Assembly (NCBI GenBank): GCA_032622095.1
Contig: CP136062.1
Span: forward strand, 134,433,282-134,497,281
Reading direction: 5' to 3'
DNA from: Siphonodentalium dalli
Taxonomy: Eukaryota > Mollusca > Scaphopoda > Gadilida > Siphonodentaliidae
Length of the DNA stretch: 64,000 bases
Shown: piece after piece, positions 25,501 to 40,339 of the stretch
Numbering within the stretch: the first letter of the stretch is position 1
Layout of the letters: every line of letters starts with the position of its first letter
The notes under the pieces: generated by a model
What the model saw: the letters and a program-made list of their open reading frames with translations, nothing else
Database searches by the model: none
What the model was told of the DNA's origin: nothing
Translations under genes and position numbers: made by a program

Positions 25501-28500
25501 GTTTGGTGTCAAACTTCTAGCGTAACGAAACGTGTAGACAGAGATTTACCGGGGCGGTATAATTTTAATTTGATTGAAGCCAATTGTGGCTTCTTGTACT
25601 CGCATGTCGTGGTTGGAACAGAACGGAAAATCAACATTCATGGCGCAAGTAATATCTTGACTACCCTGGACTACCACTAAAATAATAGAGTTGTCTCGCC
25701 TTCTATATGTCCGACTAGTATCGACACGTTGGCCAATTATTATAAACTTGTAGGTTTGGCGCCGTAATATCACATGACGTTTCCCGCCAAGTGCATATCC
25801 ATAGAAATACAATAGTAACACACGTTACAAGTTACACGTAATTGTAGCTGGTCATGGCTACTATTGGACTTTGAAGCGGTTAAACAATGTTCTTACAACA
25901 TTGTAACAATATTTTTTTTTACATAACAATTGTGTTGATATGCGAAATCCCGTTATTGGAGAGTTTTTAATAATTAAAATAAGAACAATGTTGATCTATT
26001 TTATACATATACTTGTTTATGATAGTTGTTTTACAAACTTTAATAACATTTATTTTGTTTCACATGAACCCACTTCGACGGCCTTTGGTCCCTTTAAGAG
26101 AATCAATGGGAAACTTTGACCAACAGAAATTAACAACAGAACACGATGGTCAAATTGGAGATAGATATGCACTGACAATATTAAGAAAGTGCAGGAAGTC
26201 TACCCTTAAAGGTACTCAATCCGATCAGAGGGTCCTATATTACTATTTCTTTGGCTTTGGGAGTAAACAATATCTTATTCGAGTCGAGGAACCCACCTAT
26301 CAAAGCTCAGAGTGATTAGATATCGATTTTTGAAGTTTGTTAATTATTGGAGATCTGTCCCACAAGTTAGCAGAACCACGTGCTCAAAACGGACAAATTG
26401 CGGGTGTAAGATGGATAACTCTAAAATCAAGTGCTTACTATTAACAATAATAACCACTTGATTTTAGAGTTATCAATCTTACACCCGCAATTTGTCCGCT
26501 TTGACCACGTGGTTCTGCCAACTTGTGGGCTAGAACTCCGAAAATTAATAGATTTAAAAAATCGATATCTAATCACTCTGAGCTTTGATGGGTGGGTTCC
26601 TCGACTCGAATCAAATATTTTTTACCCCCAAAGCCAAAGAAATAGTAATATAGGACCCTCTGATCGGATTGAGTACCTTTAAAGCGTATAGTTTGATGCA
26701 ATCCTTATTTGTTAAAACATTCAATCGGTGTTGTCATGCGTGCACCTTGATATTGCCTACCTGGGCTGCACAGGAACGACTTCACAGTTCCCACTACAGT
26801 ATGGGTGCAACACTCCATGTTGGCCATTCGCGTATTGCCATCCATTATTATGCATGATCCGCTATCAGGGTTACCTGCCATAAACAAATTAAATATCACA
26901 AGACATCAAGTTACAATAACAGGCATAATATAATTTACCATTGCTATTGGCTCTGGTGTATGTGACCCCTGTGTAGAATTATCAATATCACTCGCTCGCG
27001 GTCCACCCTCCGTTGTTCAAGTGTAGGTCAAAGTTCAGAAGTAGCATCTAGTCGGAGACCCCCCCCCCCCCCCAAAAGAAAAAAATGCTGCACGAAATCA
27101 CACTGGAATAAAATTGACTAAATAATTTAAAACCGAAGCCACATGAATACATGAGGGTGTGTCACTTCGCACAATTTATAGACTATACTTTATTGATGAT
27201 AAAGAAGAAAATATCTTACCAATACCACCCACGTAATTGTACTAAATATCAGGTGATCGTCATTTACAACCTTTATTTAAAGGTACGGTTGGCCTTGGCG
27301 GTGGGTATCCTGTGAAAATATTTCCACCCGTCAAAAACCGCCACAAACAGAAAGAACAACAAAATGTAGACAGACTTTGTCCGTATACAAATAAGAAATA
27401 TCGCATAAACAGTATGTTATTGTCATATCTTTGACCATTGTTATGTAAACAAAGGCATAAAAAGTAACTTTTCTGGTGTTTGTTTATATTATGATGGTAA
27501 ACATAAAGAGCGTTCTTTGTGGGTGAATTCCTGATATGGAACGAATAAAGAGCGTTTATGCCATTTGTGTGTGATTAGCCAGCAGCATTGTGCTGTCTTC
27601 TGTAACACAATCAAGCTCTTGCTTAGGTAAAATATAGTAAATCTTTATGATAACATGCTGTTTACGCGATGGTCATGGTATATATGAACGAAACTATATG
27701 CGTTTTAATGTTTTTCTGTTTACGGTGATTGGAACAAATATGAATATTTTCGACAATTAAGGCCACACGTGCCTTTAAGCGTTGAACATTTAAGAAATGT
27801 TTCTAGTGGTGGTTTTGTGTACAACAACTTTATGTAACATTAGGGAGAAGGGGTAAATGCCGTGATGCGGTTGCAAAAATCGGAGTACTTTTCGCATATA
27901 TGTGGCTATGGTGAATATAACAAATATAACTGCCAGCTATAAACACAGTCTCCACCACAGTATGTAAACAATATTGGTCAAATTTAGAGTTTATTGAAGA
28001 TAGTCTATGGTGGACCATGGTACTCCATTGTGTTTTGATAAATTGCATTCTTAATATTCCACCATGCATTTTTGTGGTGAAAGCAAAACATTCGTGTTTT
28101 ATCACCTGATTGGAGGCAACTATGATTACTATTTTGAGACATGGACAATAAGGATCTTCACATTTTGTCCAGTACTAAATGCATATCTCGTAATTTTCTG
28201 ACTATTGCTACTAGTTTTCGTTTGTATTCGTTCGTTTGTGCTCGTTGATAACATGACCATACATTGAACAAATTTCCTTGGCCAGTGTTGGTGGAAAGGC
28301 GATCTCTATATATTTTTTGTGATATCGTAATCATAACACACGTCCATGGGTTTCCACAAGTATTTTTGCGTTACGGGTTACGCAACGTTTACATTTACGA
28401 AACTATGTTTGTGCTACGGGCTGAAAAGATTAAGTCTGTAATTGAAGCGATACAGTAACAGCGGAGCTCATTTCATCTGTATCTATATTTTCGAATCCTT

Positions 28501-31500
28501 GTCTGGCTGCATGTCTGCTATATAAATTGACAGGGTCATCTGTTGGACGACAATGAGGTCTAATATGGGTGTGGGTTAACACTAGCAAACGTATCTTCAT
28601 CTGGGTCACTGGCATTTCAATGTGGACACACAAAAACAGGCGCGGGCCAGCTAGCCCCGTCCCTAAAAGGAGGCTTACATATAATAATCATGAACTCTCG
28701 CTTGCCCATTAGAAATCAATTTATTGAGTTAACATCAACATACAATCCTCTAGAAGTTCGATATAGGGCATATCATTGACATGCGATATCCGTTTATAGT
28801 AGAAGCCATTAAAATTCCATTATCTCCGTACTTATTGTTTCAGTGCGTCACTACGCCACTACCATAAGATCCACTGGGGACAGCGGTGTACATGTCACGG
28901 TTTACCAAGTCACGAGAAAGAGTCCGATGAAGGTATATTGTTTAATCGAACCGATGTTTATAAATGATCGAACATAATTACCGTTAGCAAATTGCAGCTA
29001 TCGATGTATTGCCTTACACGAAACGTTACATAAGACTGACACTGAATGATTGTTGACGACAGACACGGGTAATATATGAATATGACAAACGGTAAAAGTC
29101 CCAATAATTCCTACACTTATACATGTACACATAAAATAGATGCTTACGGGGAAATACTTTCTATAGCAGACGATTTGCTCTTTCGAAGAATATTCTTATA
29201 TATGAAGCAGAATACCTTATAATTCGTTATGTTTGTATCTGTAGAATGTTTCAATTTTGTCTTTTGCAATATGTTTTTCGTGTGCGAAGACGTTAACATT
29301 CCTGCAGTCATCCAGGGATGTTGTTTTATAATTCTTTACTTGTACCAGAGGAAGGCTGTTTGTCGAAAGCTTGTGTAAGTTAAAATTATACAGGTCGTTA
29401 AAGATGTTAAAATCAATCTATCATTTCCCTATATATATTATGGTGTGTGTGTTTAATATCCAAAATATAGCCGAATTATTCACCTGATTATCGTCAATTA
29501 TATAAAAGCTGCAGCGAATGAAGCGTCCAAATTAATGCTAGATAACATTTTGAATTCAGAGCTGAGTGACAGTGTGATGACTCAAAACGACAACTCCAGA
29601 TGATCTCGAACAGCACGGAAAAAAGATGATCTCGAACAGCACGGAAAAAAGGATAGCTTTCGAATATTCGGCGTTGATGAACAGCCTAATACAGAAACTG
29701 TTTAAGTAGTTATCGATGTTGCCAAGACACGGGGGTACGTTGAGACTTAAAAACTCTCATAGTAAAAAGTAGAAAAGCGCTGAAGAATGTCCCAGGCCGA
29801 CAAAGAGTCTTCATTAAAGACACGGTTGGCCTTGGCGGTGGGTATCCTGTGAAAATATCTCCACCCGTCAAAAACCGCCACAAACAGAAAGAACATAAAA
29901 ATGTAGATAGACTTTGTCCGTATACAAATAAGAAATATCGCATAAACAGTATGTTATGGTCATATGTTTGACCATTGTTATGTAAACAAAAGCGTAAAAA
30001 GTTACTTTTCTGGTGTTTGTTTATATTATGATGGTAAACATAAAGAGCGTTCTTTGTTGGTGAATACCTGATATGGAACTAATAAAGAGCGTTTATGCCA
30101 TTTGTGCGTGATTAGCCAGTAGCATTGTGCTGTCTTCTGTAACACAATCAGGCTCTTGCTTAGGTAAAATATAGTCGGTCCTTATGATAACATGCTGTTT
30201 ACGCGATGGTCATGGTATATATGAACGGAACTGTACGCGTTTTAATGTTTTTCTGTTTACGGTGTTTGGAACAAATATGAATATTTCGACAATTAAGGCC
30301 GCACGTGCCTTTAACTAGGATCTGACCAGACTGAGAAGCAGATTAGTGAAAGAGCTGAGGCAAGATGAAAAGGTGCACAGAGTGTGGACAAATGATTGTA
30401 ATTTGTTTAGTCAATTATATGAGAAGAGGGGAGATGGCAGAAATATACAAGTACAAGTTCAATCCCCCGACGATCTGTTCAAAGTTGGCTGGTCGGAGGA
30501 TAGGGTGAATGGTTTTGACTTTTTTTGTTTCCTATTAGGACAGGTGCAGCCTCGAGCTCTCAAATAAAACCTTAAATTCTGTCCCTAAAGGTTTGGAAGA
30601 AAGCAGTATTCTTGGTAACCTGGGGAAAAAGCGTAATTGTATCATCCCAAGTCGAAGAAGGTTACAGTGTGCATTGTCTAAATCACTTTACAAAAGATCC
30701 AGACGCTAAATACAATTTCAAATGATAATATTAGTCTTGATGATTCTGACTGCCTAAATAAGCTCATTTTGACAAAATATACCTGAACTCCAAACTAATA
30801 TTCGATTTTCAATTTGACCAAATAAACTAAACAGTAATTAGAGATCAAGGCGTCAATGCTATTCACCCTACCACCGACAGTCTAACTCAACAACATGATA
30901 GGAATGGATAACAATCTCACACTGATCTGAAGCTGATGTTTAAATGTTTGTGGCGTGCAGAGCAAATTACAATGGGGTATTTTTTTAATCTTATTGTAAA
31001 GATTTTGATATATAATGTCCAAGTGAAATAAAAACTAATCATACAGATTGTGACGATATTAAGGGGTTCACTCTTTTATAATGAAAAATACAAAAAAAAC
31101 CATGATGCCCTCGGTGGCACACATGGACATTGCATTCTTGTGAAAAGCAATATTTCACACCACGCTAAATATCCCAAACGACCCACCATTTGTGAGCAAT
31201 GATGTTCTCCGGTTACACATCTGTAAAAAAGACAGATTTGAGTTGGTAATAGGTTCGAAATATGTACCACATGAAGGTTCCGTGCATCGTGAAATACAAC
31301 TTTTGACAACATAGCATAGGATATTTTATCTATAAAATGTCAATTTGAATGCCACGTTTTCATGCTTGGTGATTTTAAAGCAAGGTCAAGGTTGCTTCAT
31401 GATTTTCAATCAGGTAATGGCATTATTCTATATGGTACCGATACAAACTCAACTTCTATCGATGGACGTCTCATTAAATATCAACTTCAATCACAGAATA

Positions 31501-34500
31501 TGATCACTTCACGACACAACACAACATGGATAAAATAATTAATAATTATGGACGAAAACCTGTCAAGTTATGTCAAATTCATGAAAAATTAATGTGTATT
31601 TTAAATGGTCTAGTTGACTGGCTCGGACAGAGGGATAAGAGCATTCACAGATTAGACGTCTAATGGGCATAGTGTTGGCTATATTCTTGCAACACATGTC
31701 TTGTATTCTGTTTCAGATTGTTTTGTTGATGACTATGAGGAATGTTGGTCTGCTGTGCATACAGCAGTATGTGTATGGCTAGAAATTTTCTCAAATGCAG
31801 AACCATGCTCGAACAATGTTCGAACCACTACATTACGAATGTTGCTGGTTCAAAGAATGCTCAGGCTGAAACTAATACCTTGAAATATACATATTTTAAG
31901 TGTAATTGGTCAACTGATGTTTCTGATATATACATGTAATTTTAGTGAAGATATTGTTGATTTCTTCAGAAAAGATCTGGCAAATACAATGGACAATGAA
32001 GTCACACCGGATGTGATGGACAATCTTATTACAAAACTTAACAACATCCTTTTAGATCCTGCAAGAAGTTTGGGTATAGAAAAGAACCAGTCTCGCACAG
32101 GAGAGTTACACATGATGTCAGTAAACCCTGGCGTAATAAAGTTTGTAAACAACAACATGCAGGTATATTTGAAAGCTAAAATCAAATTAAGGAACTCTTA
32201 TGAACAGAACCGAAAAGCTAAGATCAAAAGTTTAAATATTACTACTACTACCAACCAGAGACTATAAGCGTGTACTCAAACAGGAAATAAATAAATTCAA
32301 CAAAAATCCCCATAAAGTTCTCTTGAGTGTGTAAAAGGGTGACCCACGCCAGTACTGGAAAATACTGAACAGCAACCTCAGCAAGGGTTGTAGGAAGAAC
32401 CCCGATGAAAATATTTATTTAGATGTTTTGGAAAATCATTTTAAAAATCTTAATCAATTGCCTACGAACTATGACTCGAATGTTAGTAATGATTTTAATT
32501 TAGATAGTTTTGACTTATCTGTTACCGCAGAAATTAATGAACTTCTCACTATTAAAGGAGTTCAAAAATGTGTATTAAAATTGAAAAACAATAAAGCTTG
32601 TGGAATTGACAACATTACTGGTGAATATTTAAAGAATAGCCCTGATGTAGTCTTGTTATTAGTTGTTGAGATATTCAATATAGTTTTGAAAACTGGAGTA
32701 ATTCCAGGAATTTGGTGTATTGGCATTATTAACACTATCTTTAATAGAGGATCTAATGATGATCCAGACAATTACCGATGAATAACACTTCTCAGTTATT
32801 TGGGGATTTATTTTACGTCCTGTATTAATGCACGATTGACTAACACCATTGAATCTGTTGGAATTTTGGGAGATGAGCAAGCAGGATTCTGTGAAGGTTT
32901 TTCAACTACCGATCACACATTTGTGATACACTCCTTGACTTATAGTGGAGTAGATAAGTCCAATTTTCAAGGCAATTATTCAATTTGTGACTAACGCATG
33001 AAACTTTGCACAGATGTACATATTCACAAACTAATTGATACTAGATGTGAAGCCATGCTAAAATTTCACTTTAACTCCTCTTTTAATGGTTTTTCCAAAT
33101 TTAAAGAGCGTTTCGTTATTATATAATTTGTTAAATATCGCAATTAATCTTACCATGAAATGTGCGATAAAAACAAAATTTGGCATAATTATGCTGTAAG
33201 TATGACTCTGCGATATATAATGCCACATTTTTAGGGTAAATTGGAACTCCCGTCCAAGATGACTGTCAAAATGGCAGCCGGAAGTGGAAAGTTTGACGTT
33301 TTTCACTAATATCTCCTAGATCAGTTTCTACTGAATGGAACTTGTTCAGAATTGTGACTTTATTTTTGTATTATTCATATTAACTGATCATTGGGGCAAT
33401 GAAGTATGCCAAGAAGTGTCCCAGCCCCTTCTGATCCTTCACAAATTAGATTTTACAGAAGTCGGTATGAAATTTCACCAAAAATCACCGTTATTTTCTA
33501 GTCATATTTTAACAACAAATTGACAGAAATGTGCAAACTAAGTGAGGCATACCATTACTTATGAATATTTCAACTCAATGGAACAAGAATTGTCACTTGG
33601 TCTGAAAATGATTGCCAAAATGGCGACAAAAACCAGGGGAATTGTAAATATTGGCGCAACATGCCATGTAATAGCTTACAAGTTGTGATCGATGAATTAA
33701 ATTGTCTATTCTGTCTTATATACATTAACATTTATGATACACAATTGTTAAGTGTTACCAATGTAACCACTGACATGACCAGAAATATTGGATTTTATTT
33801 ATCACAAACTTGACATAAAAATCGCGAGGTGCATATGCACATCTGGAGTGTGCTATTGGTCGTGCGGGGTATTGGTTTATCAATTGGAGAAGTGTATATG
33901 TATCCCTGGATTGACGCTATGGTGATGAGTGGGGTGTATATGGATATCTTGAGTGGGTATATGGTCAATGGTGTGAATAAAATGTATAAAGGGAGTGACC
34001 ATGTGGCCAATGGTGAGGTGCTGCATGTTGTATTGCTATATCTAGGTCTGTATGGTCAATGATGATGCGTCGATGTATACCTGGAGTGATGCTATAATAG
34101 GCATTGGTGGGATGTATATGTCCATTGTATATATTTACTGGCTATATGGCCATGGGTGTGGCCAACATGTATACAGGGAGTTATCGTATGACCAATGGTG
34201 AGATTAATTGGTAAACAAGGAGTGACTGTATGACCACGAATGTTGTGTATGGGTATACAGCGAGTGGCTTAATTGTCTTGAGTGAGGAGTATATTCAAGC
34301 CCGGAGTGTGTGACTGGCCATGTATGCGGGGCATCGGTATTTATGCACGGGTTGTACGACCACTGGTGAGGTGTATGTGTATACCCGAAGTGACTCTATG
34401 GTTACGGATGCAGTGTATATATATATCTTGAGTGGATATATGGCCATGGATGTGTAAACATATATATACAGGGAGTGATTGCATGGCCAATGGTGAGGCA

Positions 34501-37500
34501 AGTAGGTGTACCAGAAGTGACTGTGTGATCACGAATGTGGTGAATATGTATATAGGAAGTGACTATATGGTCATGGGTGAATGTAGGAGTATACATAGTG
34601 TGGCTGAATGTGACTCATGTCTCTATATCAACGTGTGTGGTTTACGGGTAAACCCAAGTGTGGTTGTATGGTCATGGGTGAGGTGTATGTGTATAAAGCG
34701 AGTGGCTACATGGGCATTTGTGTGGTGTTTATGTATATATAACATCATTGTATGGCCATATGTGAGTTGTACAGTTGGATCTAGTTGGTGGCCATCACTT
34801 TCCACAGTAACCCAAGTATATGTTAATCGATTGGGAGGTAATGTCAGAGAGTTCTATTGTATGCACAGTGGATGAAACGGTTTTCCTGACATTAGTCAAT
34901 CAATCTTGATCTTGATGCCAATGGCCCATAATTTGATGTTATTAAGCATGTTTTCACCAATCTCCTTGTTTAAGTTTTTAAAAGGCCTTCTGGTCCACCT
35001 GCCAGTGCATTACGATGGCTATGTCTCCGACATTCTAGTGTGCTATGTGTGGGGCGCCTACCCCGACGGACGTGTTACCTGGTCTGACACCTACTTGCAT
35101 GTAATGGTTACACATGTTATTGGGCCAGAGTAGGGACATGCTTATGCCCCTCTCAGTTCAGTTTCAAAGTTCTGCTCATTTCCGTTCAAAATCTTGGCCA
35201 GCAAAATTCCATACTGCATGATTTAAAATGAAATTGTTGCGCCACATCAGGTACTGGGCCAACCAGAATAGAACATTTAGTTGTCAGTTGATTAAGCATC
35301 ATGTTTAATATCCAAGTGAATCACACAAAGTGCTACCTTTACAGAAGAGCAGAGAATAATGTCCGGGATATATTTGAAAATATCAACTTTTCTACCAAAT
35401 TTTGTGGACATTTTGCAAGCCACCTTGAGTATTTTTTTTCTAAAAACAAATCATTATGACACATTCAAGACGGATCAAAACCAAAGATAGTTCCATTTTA
35501 CTTGAAAAAAGGGTCAAATCCTGAAAAGTGATTTTTTTGCCGATTTTGAGAGAAAATTCCAATATTTGTGTAATAGTAACACTTATCCAATATGCATCAT
35601 AAATGTTCGTATTCAATGTTTATACGTCAGAACAGCCAATTTTATTCATCATTCACAAGTTTTAAGTGATTGCATGACACGCTGGGACAATATTTACCAT
35701 TTTCCATATTTTGGTCGCCATTTTGACAGCCATTTTCAGCCAAAGTGACAATTTTGGTTGCACTGAGAGTTGAAATATTCATGAGTAATGATATGCCTCA
35801 CTTACTTTGCATAGTTCTGCTAATTAATTGTTGAAATATGACTAGAATCCCAATGGTGAGTTTTGGTGAAATTTCATACCGTGTTCTGTAAAATTTAATT
35901 ATTGAGGGATCAAAAAGGGGTGGGATCCCAATAATGGCATATTTCATTGTTCCAGTGATAAGTTAACATGATCAATACAAAATAAATTCACATTTCCGAA
36001 CCAGTTCCATACAGAATAAACTGATCTAGAAGATATTAGTGAAAAAAGCGTCAAATTTTCCACTTACTGACATTTTGACAGCCATCTTGGACGGGGAACA
36101 CTAAATTCGCCCTAAAAATGTGTCATTGTGTATCGCATCGTCATATTTACTGTATATGCCTAATTTTAAATAGCAGATTCTATGGTAAGATTAATTGTGA
36201 CATTTAATACATTATATAATCACGAAACGCTCTGTAAACTGAAAACCCCTTAAGAGGGGTTAAAGTGAAATTTCAGCATGGCTCCACCTGTAATAGAAAT
36301 TAGTATGTCAATATATACATATGTGCACAATTTCATGCTCTGATCACGAAGTGAATTTTTTTTACTAATCTGCTCCACTATTATACATAAATAGAAAGAA
36401 ACTACTCTTTTGTGCAATTATTGACTTTAAAAAAACTTTTGACATGGTGGATCGATCATCACTTTGGATAACACTGATATCGAATGGGGTTAATGGAAAA
36501 TTTTCAAAGAAATATATAATACTAGCCGATGAGCCCGACGTTGTCCGGGCTATTAAAAAACCAAATTTCAAGTCGATAGCTCCACCGTTTCCGAGATCTG
36601 GTCTGCGCATGCGATAGCTCCACCCGTTTCCGAGATCTCGTCTTCGCATGCGCGAAGCTATCGTCGCACGGGCTCGGCGACCCGATAAAATTCGTGGCCG
36701 GGGCAAGATACATTCACATACCAAATTTCAAGTCGATAGCTCCACCCGTTTCCGAGATCTCGTCTGCGCATGCGCGAAGCTGGCGTCGCACGGGCTCGGC
36801 GACCCGATAAAATTCGTATCCGGAGCAAGATACATTCACGTAGCAAATTTCAAGTCGATATCTCCACCCGTTTCCGAGATCTCGTCTGCGCATGCGCGAA
36901 GCGGGCGCCACACGGGCTCGCCAATACGATAACGTCCACCGCCTGGTCAAACTACACACACGTACCAAGTTTCGTCCCGATCGGTCGAGAATCGTAGATT
37001 TGTATTAATGACAGACAAACATACATACAAACAGACAGACAGAGGTCTTCAAAATATATATGAGACTAGCCGATGAGCCCGACGTTGTCCGGGCTATTCA
37101 AAAACAAAATTTCAAGTCGATAGCTCTACCCAGCCCGACGTTGTCCGGGCTATTCAAAAACCAAATTTCAAGTCGATAGCTCTACCCGTTTCCGAGATCT
37201 GGTCTGCGCATGCGCGAAGCTGGCGTCGCACGGGCTCGGCGACCCGATAAAATTCGTATCCGGGGCAATATACATTCACATACCAAATTTCAAGTCGATA
37301 GCTCCACCCGTTTCCGAGATCTCGTCTGCGCATGCGCGAAGCTGGCGTCGCACGGGCTCGGCGACCCGATAAAATTCGTATCCGGGGCAAGATACATTCA
37401 CATACCAAATTTCAAGTCGATAGCTCCACCCGTTTCCGAGATATCGTCTGCGCATGCGCGAAGCGGGCGCCGCACGGGCTCGCCAATACGACAACTTCCA

Positions 37501-40308
37501 CCGCCTGGTCAAACTACACACACGTACCAAGTTTGGTCCCGATCGGTCGAGAATCGTAGATTTGTAAAAATGACAAACATACAGACAAACATACAGACAA
37601 ACATACAAACAAACAGACAGAGGTCTTCAAAATATATATGAGATATATTCATGTTATGTGCCAAATCTTGCGTGAAGAAAGGGAGTTGCTTATCAAATGT
37701 TTTCCCAGTGTGAAATTGGTGTGAGACAAGATGTGAACCTTTCACCACTTCTGTTTGCTATATTCGTTAATGATTTTGAACATAGGAAGGACTTGAGTTA
37801 ATAGCAAATGATTTTAGATAATAATTTTATGTGAGTGATGACGATGTTGAGGTATATTTGAGACTGTATGCCCTGTTATATGCAGATGACACTATTATTT
37901 TGACCGAAAATTATGAAGACATACCAAAAACTTTGGATAGTGTCAAAGAGTACTGTACTATACGGAAATTAAGGGTGGATGTTAGCAAAACAAAATATAT
38001 TATTTTTTCACACAGCAAAGTTAGAAATTTCAAAAATTCACTTTCGGAGACATGACTGTTGACGTGGTTAGTGATTATGTGTATCTTGGAACAACTTTCA
38101 ATTATAAAGGTATGTTTCAAAAAGCAATAAGTAAACAAGTGGATCAGGCCAGACGCTCACTTTTTGATATGAGATATAAATCGCGGAAATTAAACCCACC
38201 TATCCATATTCAGAAAATACTTTTGGATAAAGTAGTTCAGCCACTATTACCTTATGGATGTGAGGTATGGGTTACAGTAATCTGGACCACATGGAGACAT
38301 TTTATCGAAAGTTCCTCAAATCTCTTTTGGAGCTAGGAAAATCAACCCCAAATAATATGGTTTATGGTGAAATTGGTGTTTTTAGAAGTTGAAAAGTGGT
38401 CTCATTCTGGATTAGAATAATCCAAGGAAAGCACAGCAAACTGTCATATATGCCCAATCTGATGTATATATTACTGCGTGTTGTGCATGACAAAGAACAC
38501 TATTGTTCAAAGTGGATTTGTAAAGTAAAAAGCATTTTTGACAATAATGTGTATGTCCATATCTGGATGATGGAAGGTATTAGTCTATTACATCACCCGG
38601 ACAGGTTATTGAGAGTGTGATATAATTGAGGGTGTCTATGCACTTTGTGTGGATCAGTCATATATGGCACCATAGTATATAGCGTCAGCAGACAGCACCT
38701 ATGGCAAACAGGTATATTATTTATATTGTAAATCCTTTTCATATATTATAATGTATATCATTTGTATATCTATTATGTAAGTCATGTACATAAAATGTAT
38801 TATATGTTATCTTAATACCTATGTATTATGGGTCAATAAGATTAAACGAATTGAATTGAATTGAAATCTAGATCCAAAAATGTATTTATACAAACATGGC
38901 TATCACGGATTTACTCGAGTATGACGTGCTCCAAGTATCGACTTTTCAAAGAGCGATTCGAAATGGAGGAGTATTTAATTAATTTAAACGTTCCTGATAT
39001 AATAAATATTTGTCGATTTCGATGTAGAAATAATAAACTGCCTATATCTGAGTACAGATTTAAAAATCCGAACAGGGCATGTAGTGTAACTTATGGAGTA
39101 GTAATGTCATAGGTGATGAATATCATTATATACTATCATGCCCATTTTTTCGAACAGCATCGTGAAAGCAATTTGAATTTTTTTTATGTTACAAGACCGA
39201 GTGCATTGAAATATAAAACATTAATGAGAAGCAAAAATAAAAAAAACGTTGCGAAACCTTTCCTGCTTTATCAAAGTTATATTTGAAATACCTTTTTTTC
39301 ATTCCGAGTAGTTTTTAACCTTTTATTCTTACAACACGTTCACAGTTAACAATGTTTTCAATGTGATCTGTATTTAAGGTCATTCCTACTTGACTGAATG
39401 TTCACTCGCTCCTCGAAAAACCATCATATATGTGTCTCAGCCAAAGTTTTGGAAAACTCAGTCCAGAATGAAATATACTATTTTATATCGAATATAAACT
39501 CAATACTTATCTGATATGAATTATTCTCTTTATATTTGTGGTCATTTTGCTTAGATGAAAAGTAACGCTTATGGTAGCATTTATGGGAAAGTTCATTTTT
39601 TTTTGTATTGTTGCTGTTTTCATTTGGTGCACTTTGATGATGTTTCATTTCCAACCGCATTTACTGTGAGTACCGTACCGCTGATACTGTTATTGTTTGT
39701 AAATTCTCTTCTGTGTGGACCGATCAGTTGAATTGGTGTGACCTATACTCCCTGTGTTTCCCTCAATGTACATAGTTTTCAAGTTTTGCTTCTTGTCACA
39801 AGTATCAGTTTTTAATTGTTGCTTGTTTTTTCTTTTTCGTTTTGTCATCTTCTATATATTTTGGAACTTCTGTCTGTCTGTCTGTATGTATGTGTGTGTT
39901 ATAGACTCGAAAATTGCTCGACCGATCCGACTCAAATTTGGTATGGAGGTCTACTTAATCCAGGGAACAATATGGGCGGGTCCAATTTCACGTGCGACCG
40001 TGTCCTTGACCTTGACATCGCTTATATAGGTATGTTTCTGGACCTCGACCGATCCGACTCAAATTTGGTATGTACGCCTAATTTGATCCCGGGAACAATA
40101 TGGGCGGGTCCAATTTCACGTGCGACCGTGTCCTTGACCTTGACCTCGTCCATATACGCTCATATAGGCATGTTTCTGGACCGATCGAACAATAGTTTTT
40201 TCTTTCTCCTTATACTTTTCACCATTGTTCGCTCATTATTGTTCAACGTTGTCACTTTGAATTAGAAATCCCCAAATAGCCCGGACGAAGTCGGGCACAT
40301 CAGCTAGT

Positions 40309-40339
<31 letters not shown>

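Larger units (their letters stand above)
29500..39300 (+). mobile_element. Dead APE-type non-LTR retrotransposon (LINE) with nested insertions
   Basis: Segments in order: ORF1 remnant (29590-29817 and 30311-30567), endonuclease remnant (FMLGDFKARS near 31350), linker and RT start (31917-32942), RT motif A (36381-36520), RT motif C with YADD (37643-38336) and a C-terminal region (38337-38630 and 38867-39300). Gaps are filled by a TTAA MITE, a 3.4-kb foldback, a doubled tandem-core element and a LINE 3' tail. Many stops and frameshifts; it cannot be active. Jockey/I/Nimb-type groups are likely; not resolved. Confidence 0.88.

Noticed and set aside
34906..35133. 75-codon ORF with LVCYVWGAYPDGRVTW
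   Set aside because: Inside the loop of the foldback next to the minisatellite; no domain, no second copy to compare.
36521..36560. Hammerhead ribozyme (CCGATGAGC with following stem)
   Set aside because: The stem resembles stem II, but the conserved GAAA is replaced by TATT and no stem III with cleavage site is evident.
36365..37641. Several Arg-rich ORFs on both strands
   Set aside because: Repeated 122-bp core of the tandem-core element; same peptide appears repeatedly and antisense.
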